This document shows, one piece after another, positions 33,854-46,101 of a DNA stretch of 64,000 bases. Position numbers and translations under genes: made by a program. Source of the DNA: Coffea arabica (lineage: Eukaryota > Streptophyta > Magnoliopsida > Gentianales > Rubiaceae); contig NC_092312.1 of the NCBI RefSeq assembly GCF_036785885.1, positions 26,182,001 to 26,246,000 of the forward strand, in the 5' to 3' direction. How positions within the stretch are numbered: the first letter of the stretch is position 1; each line of letters starts with the position of its first letter. The notes under the pieces were generated by a model. It had not been told where the DNA came from. It was given only the letters and a program-made list of their open reading frames with translations, and ran no database searches.

Positions 33854-36800
33854 AATAGAAGGCTTTAAGCATTGCCATCCTGTGATAAGTATAGATGGTA
33901 CATTCTTGTATGGGAAATATAAAGGAGCCATACTTATTGCAGTTTCAGTAGATGCAAACAATCAACTATTTCCACTTGCCTTTTCAATTATGGACAGTGA
34001 GAACAATGATAGTTGGGGTTGGTTTATGGCATGCATAAGAGAATTTGTCACTCAACGAAGGGGCCTCTGTGTGATATCTGACCATCATCCAGGTATTATT
34101 ACCACAATGAGTCAGATAGGATCAAAGTGGATTGAACCATTTGCCTACCATTGTTTTTGCATCCGCCATCTAGCAAGTAATTTTAATACTAAATTTCATG
34201 ACAAAATATTGAAACACCTTCTAGTTGCAGCTGCAAATGAAAATCAGGTTTTCAAATTTCAGAGAAAGATGGAAACAATTGGCAAGATAAATCCGAAAGC
34301 TCGAAAATGGCTAGATGATTTGCCAGTTGAGAAGTGGGCTTTAGCACATGATGGTGGCAAAAGATATGGTATAATGACAACAAATTTATCAGAGGTATTT
34401 ACCAGTGTGTTGAAGGATAACAGTTTTGGTGCAACTTACTTCTATTGTGTCAACAGCTATTTTGCCATTAGAAGGCAATTAGCAGTTCAAAGAAGTGTTT
34501 GCGGCCAATCTTTCACTCCTTTTGTAGATGGAAAAAGCTTGTTCTTATGGGATCAAGGCAGGAGGTCATGAAGTAGTCCTACTTAACCGACCCATTGGTT
34601 CATTCAGCATTAAAACTGGTCGATCACCTATAAATAAAAGAAAAGGTGGTCGTGTCCAAGTTGTCAAGTTAAATGAAAAACATATTATTGTTCCTGTCAA
34701 AAGTGGCAAATATTTGCATTCCCCTGTTCCCATGTAATTGCTGCATGCCAATATTGTACCCTGGATTACAAAACCTTGATTCAGAATTGATACTCACTAT
34801 CTACCTATGGGAGAACTTGGGCTCAACTTTTTAATCCAATACTTGACAAATCTTATTGGCCTCCTGGAGAGGACGTGGTGCTTATTCCTCGTGACGCGAT
34901 GAAAAGAAATACCAAGGGTCGCCCAAAATCAACACGGTTGCACAATGAAATGGATGCTAGAGAAGGTCAAACCAAAGGAACATGTAGATTGTGCGAACAA
35001 AAGGGACACAATAAACGCAGATGCTCTATAAATAAAGCAACGTATGCAACCTAAATTCTTAGTAGTTTCTCTTTTTTTTCAAGAGTCATAAGCTGATATT
35101 ATTGAGGTAGTATTGGCTAAGTGATAAGAATTTTGTTTTTGTAGGAACTTGCATCCATGATGTTCTATCACAGTCAAATTCCTGTGTTGCACTTATTGGG
35201 AGTAATTGGCAACAAATTCTATATTTTAAATGCATTATTTAAGCTTCTTGTTGACTCTTTCCAGGAAACCAATAGTTTTTATGCTATGCTTGAAGTGTTT
35301 TTTTCATGTGGTTAATCTCACATGAACTGATTTTGGAAGAAAACAATCATGTTGGTAATGGTTGATGCACATTGTCTAAGAGAATATTGATTACTAAAAT
35401 CCAAAACCTGTGCTATTTGATATCTCATAATTTTTCAGGATTGTCCAAACAAGTTTTGATTTTGAAATTTGAGTTTGCTAATCCTAGAATATATAGTTAT
35501 ATACAAGTGGCTGCCTTCTGCTTAATTTTCACGTAAATTAGACCCTGAATTTTTTTAAATGTGTCTATGACAGCCTTGCAAGTTAGGCAAACAATCAATT
35601 TTTTTTCTTGGATTTTCTTATTCAAGAAAAGTGGTGAGAAGTGATTACTTTTGATTGCTGAAGCTTGAAGTTATCATATCTCTTGACTCTTAGCCTGCAA
35701 TTTAAGCATAATACATCCAAACACGTTTTTTGGCTTTTAGTTTTCTATTATTTTACTTCTAACTTGTGATATCTTTTTGTTTTTCTCATTCTCCATATGT
35801 GACTTGCAGTGATCAAATAGAGCTTACCATTCTGGAAATAGGATCAATGATATGCCTGAACTTAGCATTATTAAAGTGCCTGAACATATGATTAGTTGAT
35901 TGTCTAATGACATTCTTATATTCATTCCATCTTTGCGAGCACTTAAGGAAGCTTCAAGAGTGCTGGCTTAAATATTTCAAATTTGCTTGCAATTGGCAAT
36001 GATAATAAGACACATTTTTCAATTGCAAATTTATTGTAATTATACCGTGACTAAGTTTTTTTTTAGTTCATAATACCTTGTTTTTTAGTTCTTTGCATAA
36101 GATATGGATGTTGAGACTTTTACTGCATTTTTTAAGTTTAATAAAAAGTTCATTTTTGTTAGTTTTCCCTTTACAACATGACTTTTTTTCAAGTAGTAGG
36201 ATGTCATTGTCTTTTATGCTAGTTGATTACTTATATAATAATCTAGCAGTTTTTTGTTTGCAATTGAAAATTTGAAAATTTCAGTTTTATTACATCTTGT
36301 AAAAGTTCCTTTCAAGGAGTAAGAAGGATAATATAAACAAATATGATAATCTTGAAGTTTTTGTAACTTTTTCTTGTTATTGCTTACAATTATTGTTGCA
36401 ATTTTTTAATTTTTCAATTTTTTTTGAAAAAATATATGCAATAGGTTTGATACATTTCAAGAAAAATGTAAAAACCAATCATAGTAAGGTCAATAATGGT
36501 AGAATTTATTTTAAATAATTATAAGAAAATTATCAAAGTTATGCAATCTTATTGTGCCTCTATGATTAAAAAATATTAAAATTTTAGTTCATGTTGGAAA
36601 CTATAAACTAGATCAAACTTTCCTTTCTTGTTATTCTGCGTGGCAATCAGGATAATTAGGTGGCAATAATAACATCATTATGGGAATAAAATTTTAGAAT
36701 GAATCATATTGGGAATATTTTTTTTTATAAAGAGTGTTATTTTAGAAAAAAAAAAAAAACTCCTCAAAAATCCTTAAAAACCCACATAGAACACACGCAC

Positions 36801-36859
36801 ACACACAACACACGACACACGGTGAAAGCTTTTGGGCAAAGCAATTGACCGTAAAAAAA

Positions 36860-38728
36860 ATGCCAATGAAGGTGTTGGATGCCACCTTATCAAACTTTGA
36901 TGGGGTGTTTGACAAGTTCAAAGCAGAAGCCCCAAATTACAAAGCCAATCTCATCCTTTTCTTGGCTGATAAAGACCCTGCCACCTCTCTTTCCTGGTGC
37001 CCTGGTAAAATTGAAACCAAACCCCAAGAAAATCTCTTCTTTACTTCGCATGTCAAAATTATTTGGTCTTTCCTGCTTATGGTTTATTACGTTGTCTAAT
37101 TTTGCAGTTTTGGCTTTTTTTTTTTTTGTTTTTGGCATGTATTCCTTTTTCTGTTGTTTTCTTCTTGGTTTCCAATTCTTTTTTAAGTTTGAGCAGTATT
37201 TTCGGAGGGCAGTTTTATGTAGTGGTGCAATTTGTAGAAAATCAGTCAATTGTTGCAAGTGAGGGAAAGGGATGATCTAGTTTTGGTGCTGTGGAATTGA
37301 TTTGATTTTCTTTAGGGATAAATATAGTGCAGTTGTGACTTGTGATATGACCTTGCTCTATGGTCCAGTTCCTGCAAATTGCTAAATGGAAACTAAAATC
37401 CCAAAATGAGGTAGCTTTTGGAGTTTTAAAAACTAATTGTGGATTTGAAACTGTATAGACCTGAAGTGCATTGCTTTGGAAGCAGCCTCTGACTTGATTC
37501 AACATGGTTTCTTCACTATCAAAATGCCTAGTTAGTTATCTCTTATGTAGTAATCTTAAGTTGGTTCCTGATGATTTAGCAACTGAAATATCAAAATATG
37601 TTGCTGTCTGTTAATACTGTATGGATGCTTGCTCCTTTTTTTGAAGTGCTTGGCTTAGTGCCGTTTTAGTTGGAGGGCTGTCTAGCAGCTATGTCGATTT
37701 AACTCAACTTTCCCACTTAAGGATTGGAAAGACAATGAAATGCTGCTAGAAAAAATCTTCATCATTCTATTGATGAAGGTATAGCCATAATGAGTTTCAT
37801 CGCTGCCTTCTTGGTTATAATTTTTTGAAGGTATAGCCATAATTCATGGAGTAGATCCAGCCTGCATAGGAATCTATGAATGGGGGGACATTGACAGAGA
37901 TCAAGCTCCAAGATCAGCCTTTAAGATATCATCCATTATATTACTGTCTCATTGAAGTTTCTGGCTTCATTTACTCACCAACAGTTTTGTTCCACATTTG
38001 TTGGCATGCTAAAACCTTCCTGCATTTGTTTGGAGACCTATTACGTAATTTGTTCCATCCATTTAGGTTGTCAGCAGATTTCTTGGGTTTTATACCCTAT
38101 CATGTTTGTCCAAGCAATCTATTTGCCAGAAATGCATACAATATTATCTATGGGTATATTCACTAATGTACATTATTGATGTTTACACGTTCCTGTTCAA
38201 TTTCAGAAATCAGTAAGCTGTTTTGTTCTTAGCAAAATCACCAAAGCCTATTGCTGCATTGGTCTTGCTCCCTTACAACAGCCTTTTGGCCTCTTCTCAT
38301 TTCCTCCTTGAATTCAATTGATATTTTCTCTGCGTACAAGTAGTACATACTATGCTAGTCCGTGATAAAGAAAAACAACCCACCTATTTATCAGTTAGCT
38401 TCTCTCTTTAATCCCCCTTGCAATCTTCTGTATTTTATTAGTAGTACATACTAATTCTTTTCTTCTTTTCGCAGATTGTGTGAGGGCTGAGCCCGTGATA
38501 TACAAGAAGCTGGAAGTGTCATCAGATGACATAGCACTTTTGAGAGCTTACGTTGGAGATAGACCAACTTGGAGAAATCCTCAGCATCCCTGGAGGGTGG
38601 ACTCAACATTCAAGCTTAGAGGAGTTCCTACGCTAGTCCGTTGGGAAAATGATGCAATAAAAGGTCGTCTTGAAGATCACGAGGCTCATATCGAACAAAA
38701 AATTGATGCCTTAGTTGCTGCAACTTAA
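36860..38728 (+). CDS. Thioredoxin-like protein Clot
   Basis: Two exons, 36860-37004 and 38475-38728, join in phase to 132 residues. The protein is of the plant Clot type (At5g42850-like), a small thioredoxin-fold protein. The redox motif WCPDC spans the splice junction (LSWCP / DCVRAEP). Other family words: KANLILFLADKDPATSLSW, EPVIYKKLE, YVGDRPTWRNPQHPW, FKLRGVPTLVRWEN and RLEDHEAHIEQKIDALVA. Clot proteins are cytosolic disulfide reductases related to human TXNDC17/TRP14; substrates in plants are not settled. Start: the ATG at 36860 (MPMKVLDA) fits the family length; the frame extends upstream only via a TTG. A MULE ends 98 bp before the start codon, so the present promoter is partly transposon DNA. 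A broken copy of the 5' part lies at 18.8-19.4 kb. Confidence 0.95.
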
Positions 38729-39780
38729 ATCTTATAGTTTTCTAAAGTATGATAGTTTGATGGGAGATAGGCTTTATGCAATCTCTTGCAGATGTTCCAA
38801 AATCAATAATCTACTGTACTCTGAAGTGACAGCCTGGGATCAACACTTAATCTTTAGCTTCAGCAAGATTAATACTGATAAAATAAGGGTTTACCAGTCT
38901 TTGTGGAAGATTAATTCAATTGGGCTATGCATACCATAATATCTAAATAGGAACAATGGAAGTGAAATTCAGTGGAATTATTTGATTCAGAGCTCAAGTG
39001 CAATTGCAAGTTGTCTATGTAATATATTGCAGACATGCAGAGGACCTGTATTCAATTTACGCAGGTCCAATGCCACCAGCAAGGAATTTGTTTCAAGTGA
39101 AGAGCCCGAGTAGCAAATCTGTTGCAGTAGGGTCTTTCTTAATAGCGAGGCAGCGCCAGATACTCCATTCGGCTGGATCCAATTTTACGTTTGTAATCTA
39201 CGTACTCAAAGCAACCTACCTTGTAGACTGCTCTCAGCATTCAGACTATTTGAGCTTCAAGCTGTGCCCCTTGAGCCAGAAAAGTGAAAATGGACCAGAA
39301 ATTGCAGTCACCATTCTCTGATCTGATTGAGTAGGAACATTAACATAACCAAAAGATGAAAAGAACCAAAACAAAATGTGTCGTCCGAGTTGGCTGACCT
39401 TACAGAACTAAAACAACCAAACATGAAAAGACTAAATGATGTTTAATGACCAAACAGAACCATTTAGCTATTACATCATTCACATGAAACATAAGCTCTT
39501 TACGACTCGAGAAAATTAAAAGTAACGTCTCAGATTGGAATAGTACAACTTCAAAGGGTATAACATGAGGTAATCAAAAGCGATTGGCTGCGTAACTGCC
39601 AGAATCTGAATTTCTGAAAATTTGGAAGTCGTCACAGGATTTCCCATACCGGACACAATTTCTCATAATTACCTATATATACAAAATTTGTCCTAATAAC
39701 GAGCTCGGACAAAACTTATTGACAATATACACAGCAAAGGCAACAAGCTAATATCTTAGAATAGCAGAGCCATAAAATGT
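38729..39780. other. Intergenic DNA after Clot
   Basis: Contains the Clot 3' UTR. A 107-residue frame at about 38998-39321 has no recognisable motif and I do not call it a gene. Confidence 0.5.
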
Positions 39781-39789
39781 TGCAAGCCA

Positions 39790-40150
39790 AGCAGCCCATA
39801 CAAGCTCTCCTTCAGATGCCTAGTTGTGGCAACCATCCTCACCCTCGGACTGGCAGTACTCAACCGATTGCATCTCATTTCCTCTGCACATCTGCTGCAT
39901 GCCAAGATTTTGGGCAAGTATCAAACTCTTCATCAAGTTCACAGGAATGTGCTTCATCAGCTTGAGACAATCCAATATCTGTCGTACAAAGAAGCCCAGC
40001 TTTGTTCGTAGTTCTCTATCACAATCGACAAAAAGGTGGTGCTGAAAATCAATTCAGGCAAAGGTGCAATGGACAGGAAGACAATGACAGCAAGAGTTTG
40101 ATACAAGAGTTTGACCACCAAAATGGCATGCCAGATATACGGAGGCAATC
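39790..40150 (-). pseudogene. Decayed fragment of an MCTP (multi-C2 membrane protein) gene
   Basis: On the minus strand the reverse complement of 39855-39985 matches the MCTP gene at 57 kb: ATTGTCTCAAGCTGATGAAG and GAACTTGATGAAGAGTTTGA correspond to its LSQADRAHPDELDEEFD segment, and AAATGAGATGCAATCG to the following MRYDRI part. Further 5' (40000-40150) the translation PYIWHAILVVKLLYQTLAVI resembles the first membrane segment region (FATILVHILLL). The frame is lost by changes such as an early stop after the QADEAHSCELDEEFDTC stretch. Only the part between the two C-terminal membrane segments is recognisable; no C2 domain is seen nearby. It may derive from the 57 kb gene or another family member. 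Confidence 0.75.
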
Positions 40151-41553
40151 CCACTAAAAAAAAAAAAGACGTCTTTCCAAACTCCACATATTTGAACACA
40201 ATATCAAGTATATATCACCATCACTACTTTCTGAGTGCTAGTTCCAATTGGCTCAGCCTCATGAAGACAAATCCAAGATTCCAAGTAGCTTTATGCCTTT
40301 AACTATCAACTAATTACAAGATGGTGGAAGGAGAGAATGCAAAATTGGCAGAAGTTTTACTGTCAGTTCAAGACTGTTCAGCAATCATGATTGAGAAAAC
40401 CTCAGCCATCTGAACTTCCCTATCTTAGTTTCTAGAAGGCAACGACTTTACAAAAGGATAAGGACTTTACTTACTGGTTGAGTTTCAAAATTACGACAAA
40501 TTCTGATGAAAATCAATAATCCTAATAACACTGGATTTGCTTCTTATATTCTATATAGCATTGAAACTTGGTAGAATCTCTAGATTCACTGACCACATCA
40601 GACAGGCGCATGTATACACTTAGATGACCACAAAAATTTCAGGACAAATCTAAATTGATTTTATTCAATTCATGGACGGAATGACATTGAAAACAAACTG
40701 GAGAAACGTGGTGATTGTTTACAATTATTTACAGGTCAATTTGACAGATATCTACCTATTTGAAGTCTAAAAGGATGTTGGCAGGAAACAGTGTACTCAT
40801 TGCTTCTCTTTTTCATATCTTCTTTTGCTGGGAGGGAGGATGGGTGGGAGCAAAATTAATGATCTGGACTGAAGTGTTATACAGCAGTGGTGTCCAATTA
40901 TTTACTGCAAATTAAGGAACATTAGTTGCATGGTTAAATCCTAACCAGTAATTTAAGTTTTCAAAATTTTGTACAGCTCAAAGAAACTGTCAAATATGCA
41001 ATATCAGCAACAGCAGACAAAAAAGGGTGGATAGTAGAAAAGAAAATGGTTCTTCCTGTGTGCCTTTGACCTAAATGTGAACCCACTAATAGTCATCTAA
41101 GGCCCACTATAGGCCTTCATGACACAACTGCAGACTAATGCACCAAAATCAACACATCATAAAAAGGGACTCCGATCATCTTTAACAATCATTTGAATTC
41201 TAAAAGAGAAGAGTCAAATGATTTTACTTGAATATTGCAATAAAAAAAAGCCGATTTTGTTGTATATAAAATTCATTCACTTGTTCACCTCATACAGCTT
41301 GAAACCTTGAATCACAATTTTAAGTATTCAAACTCATAAAAATGAACTTTAGTAAAAGAACTTGAACCATAGTGAATATAATCAACTGGCTCTGAAGACC
41401 CACAATTCATAATTAAAAGGGAAAAAAAGAAAAAAAAAACAATGATGAGGAAAAAATTGAACTTACAAGTATGTCTGAATAATTCTACATTAACCCTAGA
41501 GTCAGAAGGATTGCTTAATTTGTTACCTGTGGATGAACATCTGCCTGGCACAA
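40151..41553. other. Intergenic DNA and 3' flank of the RAD21/SCC1 gene
   Basis: Expected to contain the 3' UTR of the minus-strand cohesin gene. I see no other gene or named repeat. Confidence 0.5.
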
Positions 41554-44500
41554 TTAGCTCGGAAATTTTTCCTTTATGAGTTTTGAAGTCACCTTCAAAG
41601 CAATATCACTATAAGGTTCTTCTTGGTTAACGTCTACAAGTGCATAATTTTTTAAAACCTGTAACAGAATTAATGTCATAAGCATAAATCCAGAGGATAT
41701 GCTCCAAAGAGACTTTGACACTTCAAATTGAAATAACTTGTAGGTAACTTTACTACCTCATAAATTATCAAATGTATAGGTTTTTACGAAAATAATTAAC
41801 AGTAAAAGCATGGAAATTGAATTCATAGCACAAATACCGCAGAAATTAACAATCCCATGAGTTTTAGCTTCATGGATGACTGAAAATGCAAAAACAAGCA
41901 AACAATAAGGTATTCTGTTCCAGGTCTAAGCCTGACCAAATTTGTGAAGTTGACATGATTCCATGTTCTTAAAACCATAGGAAAAACACTATAATCTACA
42001 AGAAATAGAAACTTTCATGACTTACTAGTGTTTCAAAAAACATCCGAGCACTTATTTTTCTGGTCTTGCCTTCCAATATTGAGTTCAAGCTGAGAATTCC
42101 AGACAATTCTTCGGAGTTGGTGGCTACTGATGACTGCCTTCTCAAATATTGGGCCACAGCTCTGCATAAATCACAGACATTTAAGATACAAAAGCTCGAT
42201 CAAAAACAAGCATAGAATCCCCTGTTAATAGGTACCTTGTCCTTGCTGACAATTTGTCAAACTCTGGAGTTCCCATTTGTTTTCTTGTCAAGTGATCTGA
42301 TTCTGGAGTTCTTGGGGTCCCTGCTCACAGATGGATATGTCATCCAATGTACAAGTGACCACAAGGAAACTATCAATGAAAAAAAGGTTTCTAGAGGGAA
42401 TAGCAGTGCAAAAAACAAGATTCCTACAACAACTAGATACTAGCATCACAAGAACGAAAGTTTTCAGCTTACCACCAGGTGTTTTTTCATCTTGTTCTAG
42501 GAAGCTTAAGTCCTGCAATGAGAGTACAAGGCAAGTTGGATGAAACCTCAGCAATAAATATAGCTGATTTTGCAAATGATCAAAGCTACACTATCACACA
42601 GGGAACCATTTTCTCAAGTAGTAGTATCAGTTCCAAACTTTGAACATGATACCATCATGTATCATTGGCATGGAATAATCAAAATGCAAGCTAACAATAT
42701 GAGAAAAGGGAAAGATACAACCACGTTTGAGAATAAACTGGAGAACACAAGGTACGGAATATAAAAATACTTACACTTCCACTCAATCAAAAAGATGGGA
42801 GGAATGTTACAATAAAAATTTACAATCACAAAGATGAATGACTAGATAGCATACCCCAGCAGAATTTAGCATCTCGGGGATATCAGAAAGAACAGTGTTC
42901 TCCACTCCTAGTGCCCCGCCTAAAAGAGTTGCTGGAGTTTCCATGTCCGAACTAAAAAGTCCACTAGATGCTGCTAAATCTGGGGTAGTCTGTACATCAG
43001 TGCCAATAGTTGTTTCTAACCGATCCTGCTCTGAACCAAAATTTGTAGTGGCCGGTGTGGATTCGCCTCTTCTGATCGGAGAAGCCATGGACATCGTAGG
43101 AGATGAAATAAATCTATTAGGGGAAGGCAAGATATTAAACATCTCATTGCCACCAGAAGGACCTTCATAGTTGCGAAGATTTTCAATTTCCATTTCATTG
43201 TCTCCCCTAGGTGTCGATATTTGTGCATCTCTAGGCTGGAGATGAGGTTCCTCTGAGCCAACTAAGTGAGGTTTCGAAGAAATAACTTCTTTCTTGTAAA
43301 TGCTAACCAGGTCAGCCGATAATCCTACAAATTTCAAATTTCAATTAATTTACTCCCACACAGGAATTAATGGTTCAAGGAAAAACAGTCAAATGGATTA
43401 CCAGTTATTAAAGGCTCAAGAAAGACTCTGTCCTTTTTCAATCTCTTCTGTGACTTCCACATGTCCAAATTAGAAGAAGGACAATCCCTTCTTCTTCTTA
43501 GCAAATCACTGGAATCTTCTAGCGCCTTCTTCATAGACCTGAAATGTCACCATGCTATATGTGAAAAACAGTAGCAGACTACAGAGGCACCCTGTGATAA
43601 AAAGGATCAACCATACTTGTTAGTCAGTACAGTTTGTTCATCATAAAAATCCCTGCTCCTTTTTTTTCTCTGCTTTGCTCTTGGCTGCTCAACTGGAGGT
43701 GTTGATCGAATTGCTAGTCCAGGTGATGCATGCCCTGTAAAACAAGAAAGTGCATAAATTGACTGAATTGAACATTAGGTCCTATTCCGTAAATAAAATA
43801 TGTTATCCAAAGACTGGACTCACCGAAGGGAATGTCTAGATTAAAATTTTCATGGGCCTGCTCTGAAGCAACAGATTGAGGTTCTTCAGCTTGAGGTAAT
43901 GGCATAGAAGGACCTCCAGAAACCAATATTTCCTCCACAACTGGACTGCTGGCTTCAGTACGTTTCATGATCTGCTCCTCCAGCACTCTGTCAAGTTCCA
44001 CATCATAGCCTTGATCTGGCCATACAGGAGCATCTTCCATTCGAAAGTCATGTACAGCATCACGCATGATTTCAATATCTGGGAGCTCCTGAGTGGTACT
44101 ATCTTTTCCAGGTTTTTCATTCAATCCTCCGTGATTGCCGGGAGAAGGATCTCCAATCACTACTGTAATGTCCTCTGGAACCGAAGGACGAGAACTGCAA
44201 CAACAAAAGAAATTCTTATCAACTTACCAACAAAAATTACCATCATCCACATCAATGAGCTATTAAGTCCCTACTCTTCCTCCATGGGCTTGAGCCCAGA
44301 CACTGTAGTCTCTTCCAAATCTGGAGAACCCCTCCCCATATCCTACAGCACGACAGTTACTCTGCTTAGTGATAACATGATGCATGACTACGCAGAAAAA
44401 ATTTATTACCAAACCATAAAAAAGATAGTAATAATGTGAACCTCAGTGAATCTAGTGGGTTCGTGTGGATCTCTTCCTGTTGGCTCTTGGTCTGCAAATG

Positions 44501-46101
44501 AAACAAATTATAAAGCTACATGTTCACATTAAAAAAAGGAATAAAAATTGAAGCTTGATATAGATGTATGAGCAAACACCTTCAAGCGTGATTTCCTCTC
44601 GTCTTCCACGATGATCATCCTCAGACCTGATGTGAAAATCGTGAGAAATCAATAGATACAGGATACAAATGGACACAACTAATAGACTTCCACAAGAGAT
44701 TTACCTCTCCAGGTCAGAATAACCTTCCAGGTCAATTTTATCAAGTGCAAGTGTTTCAGGCAGAGTGATAGAGTGATATGGTGCTTGAGTTGCACCCTCT
44801 GGCAGATTGATATTTGTATTTACAGAAGAAAATGCCTTGAGTATTTCCACCAATGCGACATTGCAATCTTGATAAAAATAGTCAACTTGCTTGGAATAAA
44901 TACGGACAACACCTAGTAGAAGATGGCCTGACATCCTTAGAGCAATAGGAACCTGAGGAACCAGAATCAGGTCTGGAAAATGAAGTCAAAGAAAATAGCA
45001 TCACTCCTCTAGACGAACACACTGTAAAGCATCACATGCTGTTACAATCTTTTTTCTATCAACGCACAAGCAATACACTTTATCAATAAAGAATTTCAGA
45101 AAGAAAATCCAATCTTATTGATAATTGAAAAATCTGCATGCAGTAAAATGTGTTGAAGATCAGATTAGCATACCATACTTCATGCAAACAATTGATAGAA
45201 CCACATGCATAGAGTATCATCTGTGACCAATTTGGACAATATTCCCTAATCATTGTGGAAAAGAAACCGACACTATTTTGCTCTGTGAAAGCTTGGGCAC
45301 GACTCAGGCAAACAATATAATGACATGCCCTCACATTTACAAATGAGGAATGCACAAGCACAACAAAAGTGACTGACAACTACAAAAAATAGTTAAAAAT
45401 GAAGTATTCTTCCATCAAGCAGTTGGTATTTGAATGAGATTCTCCTATGCATTAATTAAGTAGCGCCACACACTAAGAAGCTTGAACTAAATTTCAATAG
45501 CCAATTACCAGTAGCAATTAGCAGTAGGCAAACTAGCGACAAGCTGTAGTGCAATCTCTCTTGTACAAACTAGATAATCCCACAAGTGTCAACCAGTACT
45601 ACCAAAAAAAACTACAAAATACAAGTAGGCCAGGAAAAAGAAAGGTACTTTTAAACCAAGAATAAACAAACCAACTGCGATCTATCAATATACCAATTAC
45701 CCCCCATACCCACAAGCTTTGTAATTTAGATTTCTAAAAGCCAAAAAAAAATAATAAACCCAATCAAAAACATCAAAAAAGAGTAATCTTTCAGTTGATA
45801 ATCAGTTAATCATGCATTACCAATATTAGCAAAGTAAAAAAGTTCCTAATCTGAAAAAACAAAAATCTAGTCTTTTCTCAATATTCAAACAAAGGAAACC
45901 CAATCAAAGAAAAAGAGATGGATCTTTGCATCAATGAGAAAGATTAAAAAAGAAATCAGGGAAGGAAAAAAACCGACCAACTGTATCTTTGATGCTAGTG
46001 GAGGTGTAGTGAGATTTCTTGAGCTTGTGCTGTAAATGTGCTGCGCACCAAACAGTCCCTAAGGGCCCTTTTCTTGCCAGAAATGATTGTGAATAAAACA
46101 T
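41554..46101 (-). CDS. Sister chromatid cohesion 1 protein (RAD21/SCC1 kleisin), SYN2/SYN3-like
   Basis: Fourteen exons on the minus strand join in phase: 46101-45978, 44972-44705, 44626-44580, 44491-44442, 44342-44275, 44194-43824, 43734-43617, 43538-43402, 43324-42855, 42512-42473, 42320-42236, 42161-42026, 41879-41838 and 41658-41554; 686 residues. The Rad21/Rec8 N-terminal domain is clear (MFYSQSFLARKGPLGTVWCA, VPIALRMSGHLLLGVVRIYS), where kleisins bind SMC3. The C-terminal winged helix that binds SMC1 is also present (RKISARMFFETL, MKLKLMGLLISAVLKNYALV). The middle is acidic and Ser/Pro-rich. Family role: closes the cohesin ring that holds sister chromatids until separase cleavage. The length is close to Arabidopsis SYN3, but the nearby UPM1 gene recalls the SYN2-UPM1 pair. 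The first-exon donor, GTCGGT, is weak beyond GT. Confidence 0.93.

Larger units (their letters stand above)
31803..35040 (+). pseudogene. MuDR-type transposase, broken
   Basis: Parts in order: an N-terminal PB1-like region (31803-32126, GLSYEGAAPKAIRVSYQIKY) and an acidic linker (32181-32500). After an insertion come the zinc-binding-like N-terminal region (33150-33400) and the AKQKAIVELLGDWVESYKLL helix region. The MULE catalytic core is at 33880-34480: SIDGTFLYGKYKG (first Asp), ISDHHPGI (second Asp), NLSEVFTSVLKD (probable Glu). A SWIM zinc finger CSCQKWQIFAFPCSHVIAAC follows at 34689-34747 in another frame. Last is a CCHC knuckle at 34983-35024 (CRLCEQKGHNKRRC). Frame changes occur at about 32126-32181 and between core and SWIM, with an in-frame stop just after the SWIM finger, plus two insertions. 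It cannot make a full transposase as it stands. Confidence 0.9.
31128..36762 (+). mobile_element. Mutator-like transposon (MULE), decayed
   Basis: The ends are imperfect inverted repeats of roughly 95 bp: GAGTTTATTGTCAAAATAAC at the left, and at the right the complement of GAGTTT, a T-run and CTAAAATAAC; both go on to AATTTTA and TTGCCAC words. The element is flanked by an exact 10-bp duplication CTCAAAAATC at 31118-31127 and 36763-36772; MULEs make 9-11 bp. The sequence at 18981-18990 shows the site before insertion. Transposase remnants lie on the plus strand. Two later insertions sit inside (32502-33094 and 33742-33853). The 35.05-36.7 kb part is AT-rich and non-coding. Confidence 0.9.

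Noticed and set aside
36845-36859. Five-codon upstream extension of Clot
   Set aside because: It would need a TTG start; the ATG at 36860 matches the family N-terminus.
36890-37258. 122-residue open frame on the minus strand
   Set aside because: It is antisense to Clot exon 1 and its intron; Lys-rich only because of T tracts.
38998-39321. 107-residue open frame after Clot
   Set aside because: No recognisable domain, no paralogue in the window and no clear splice context.
42895-43170. 91-residue plus-strand open frame
   Set aside because: It is the shadow of exon 9 of the cohesin gene.
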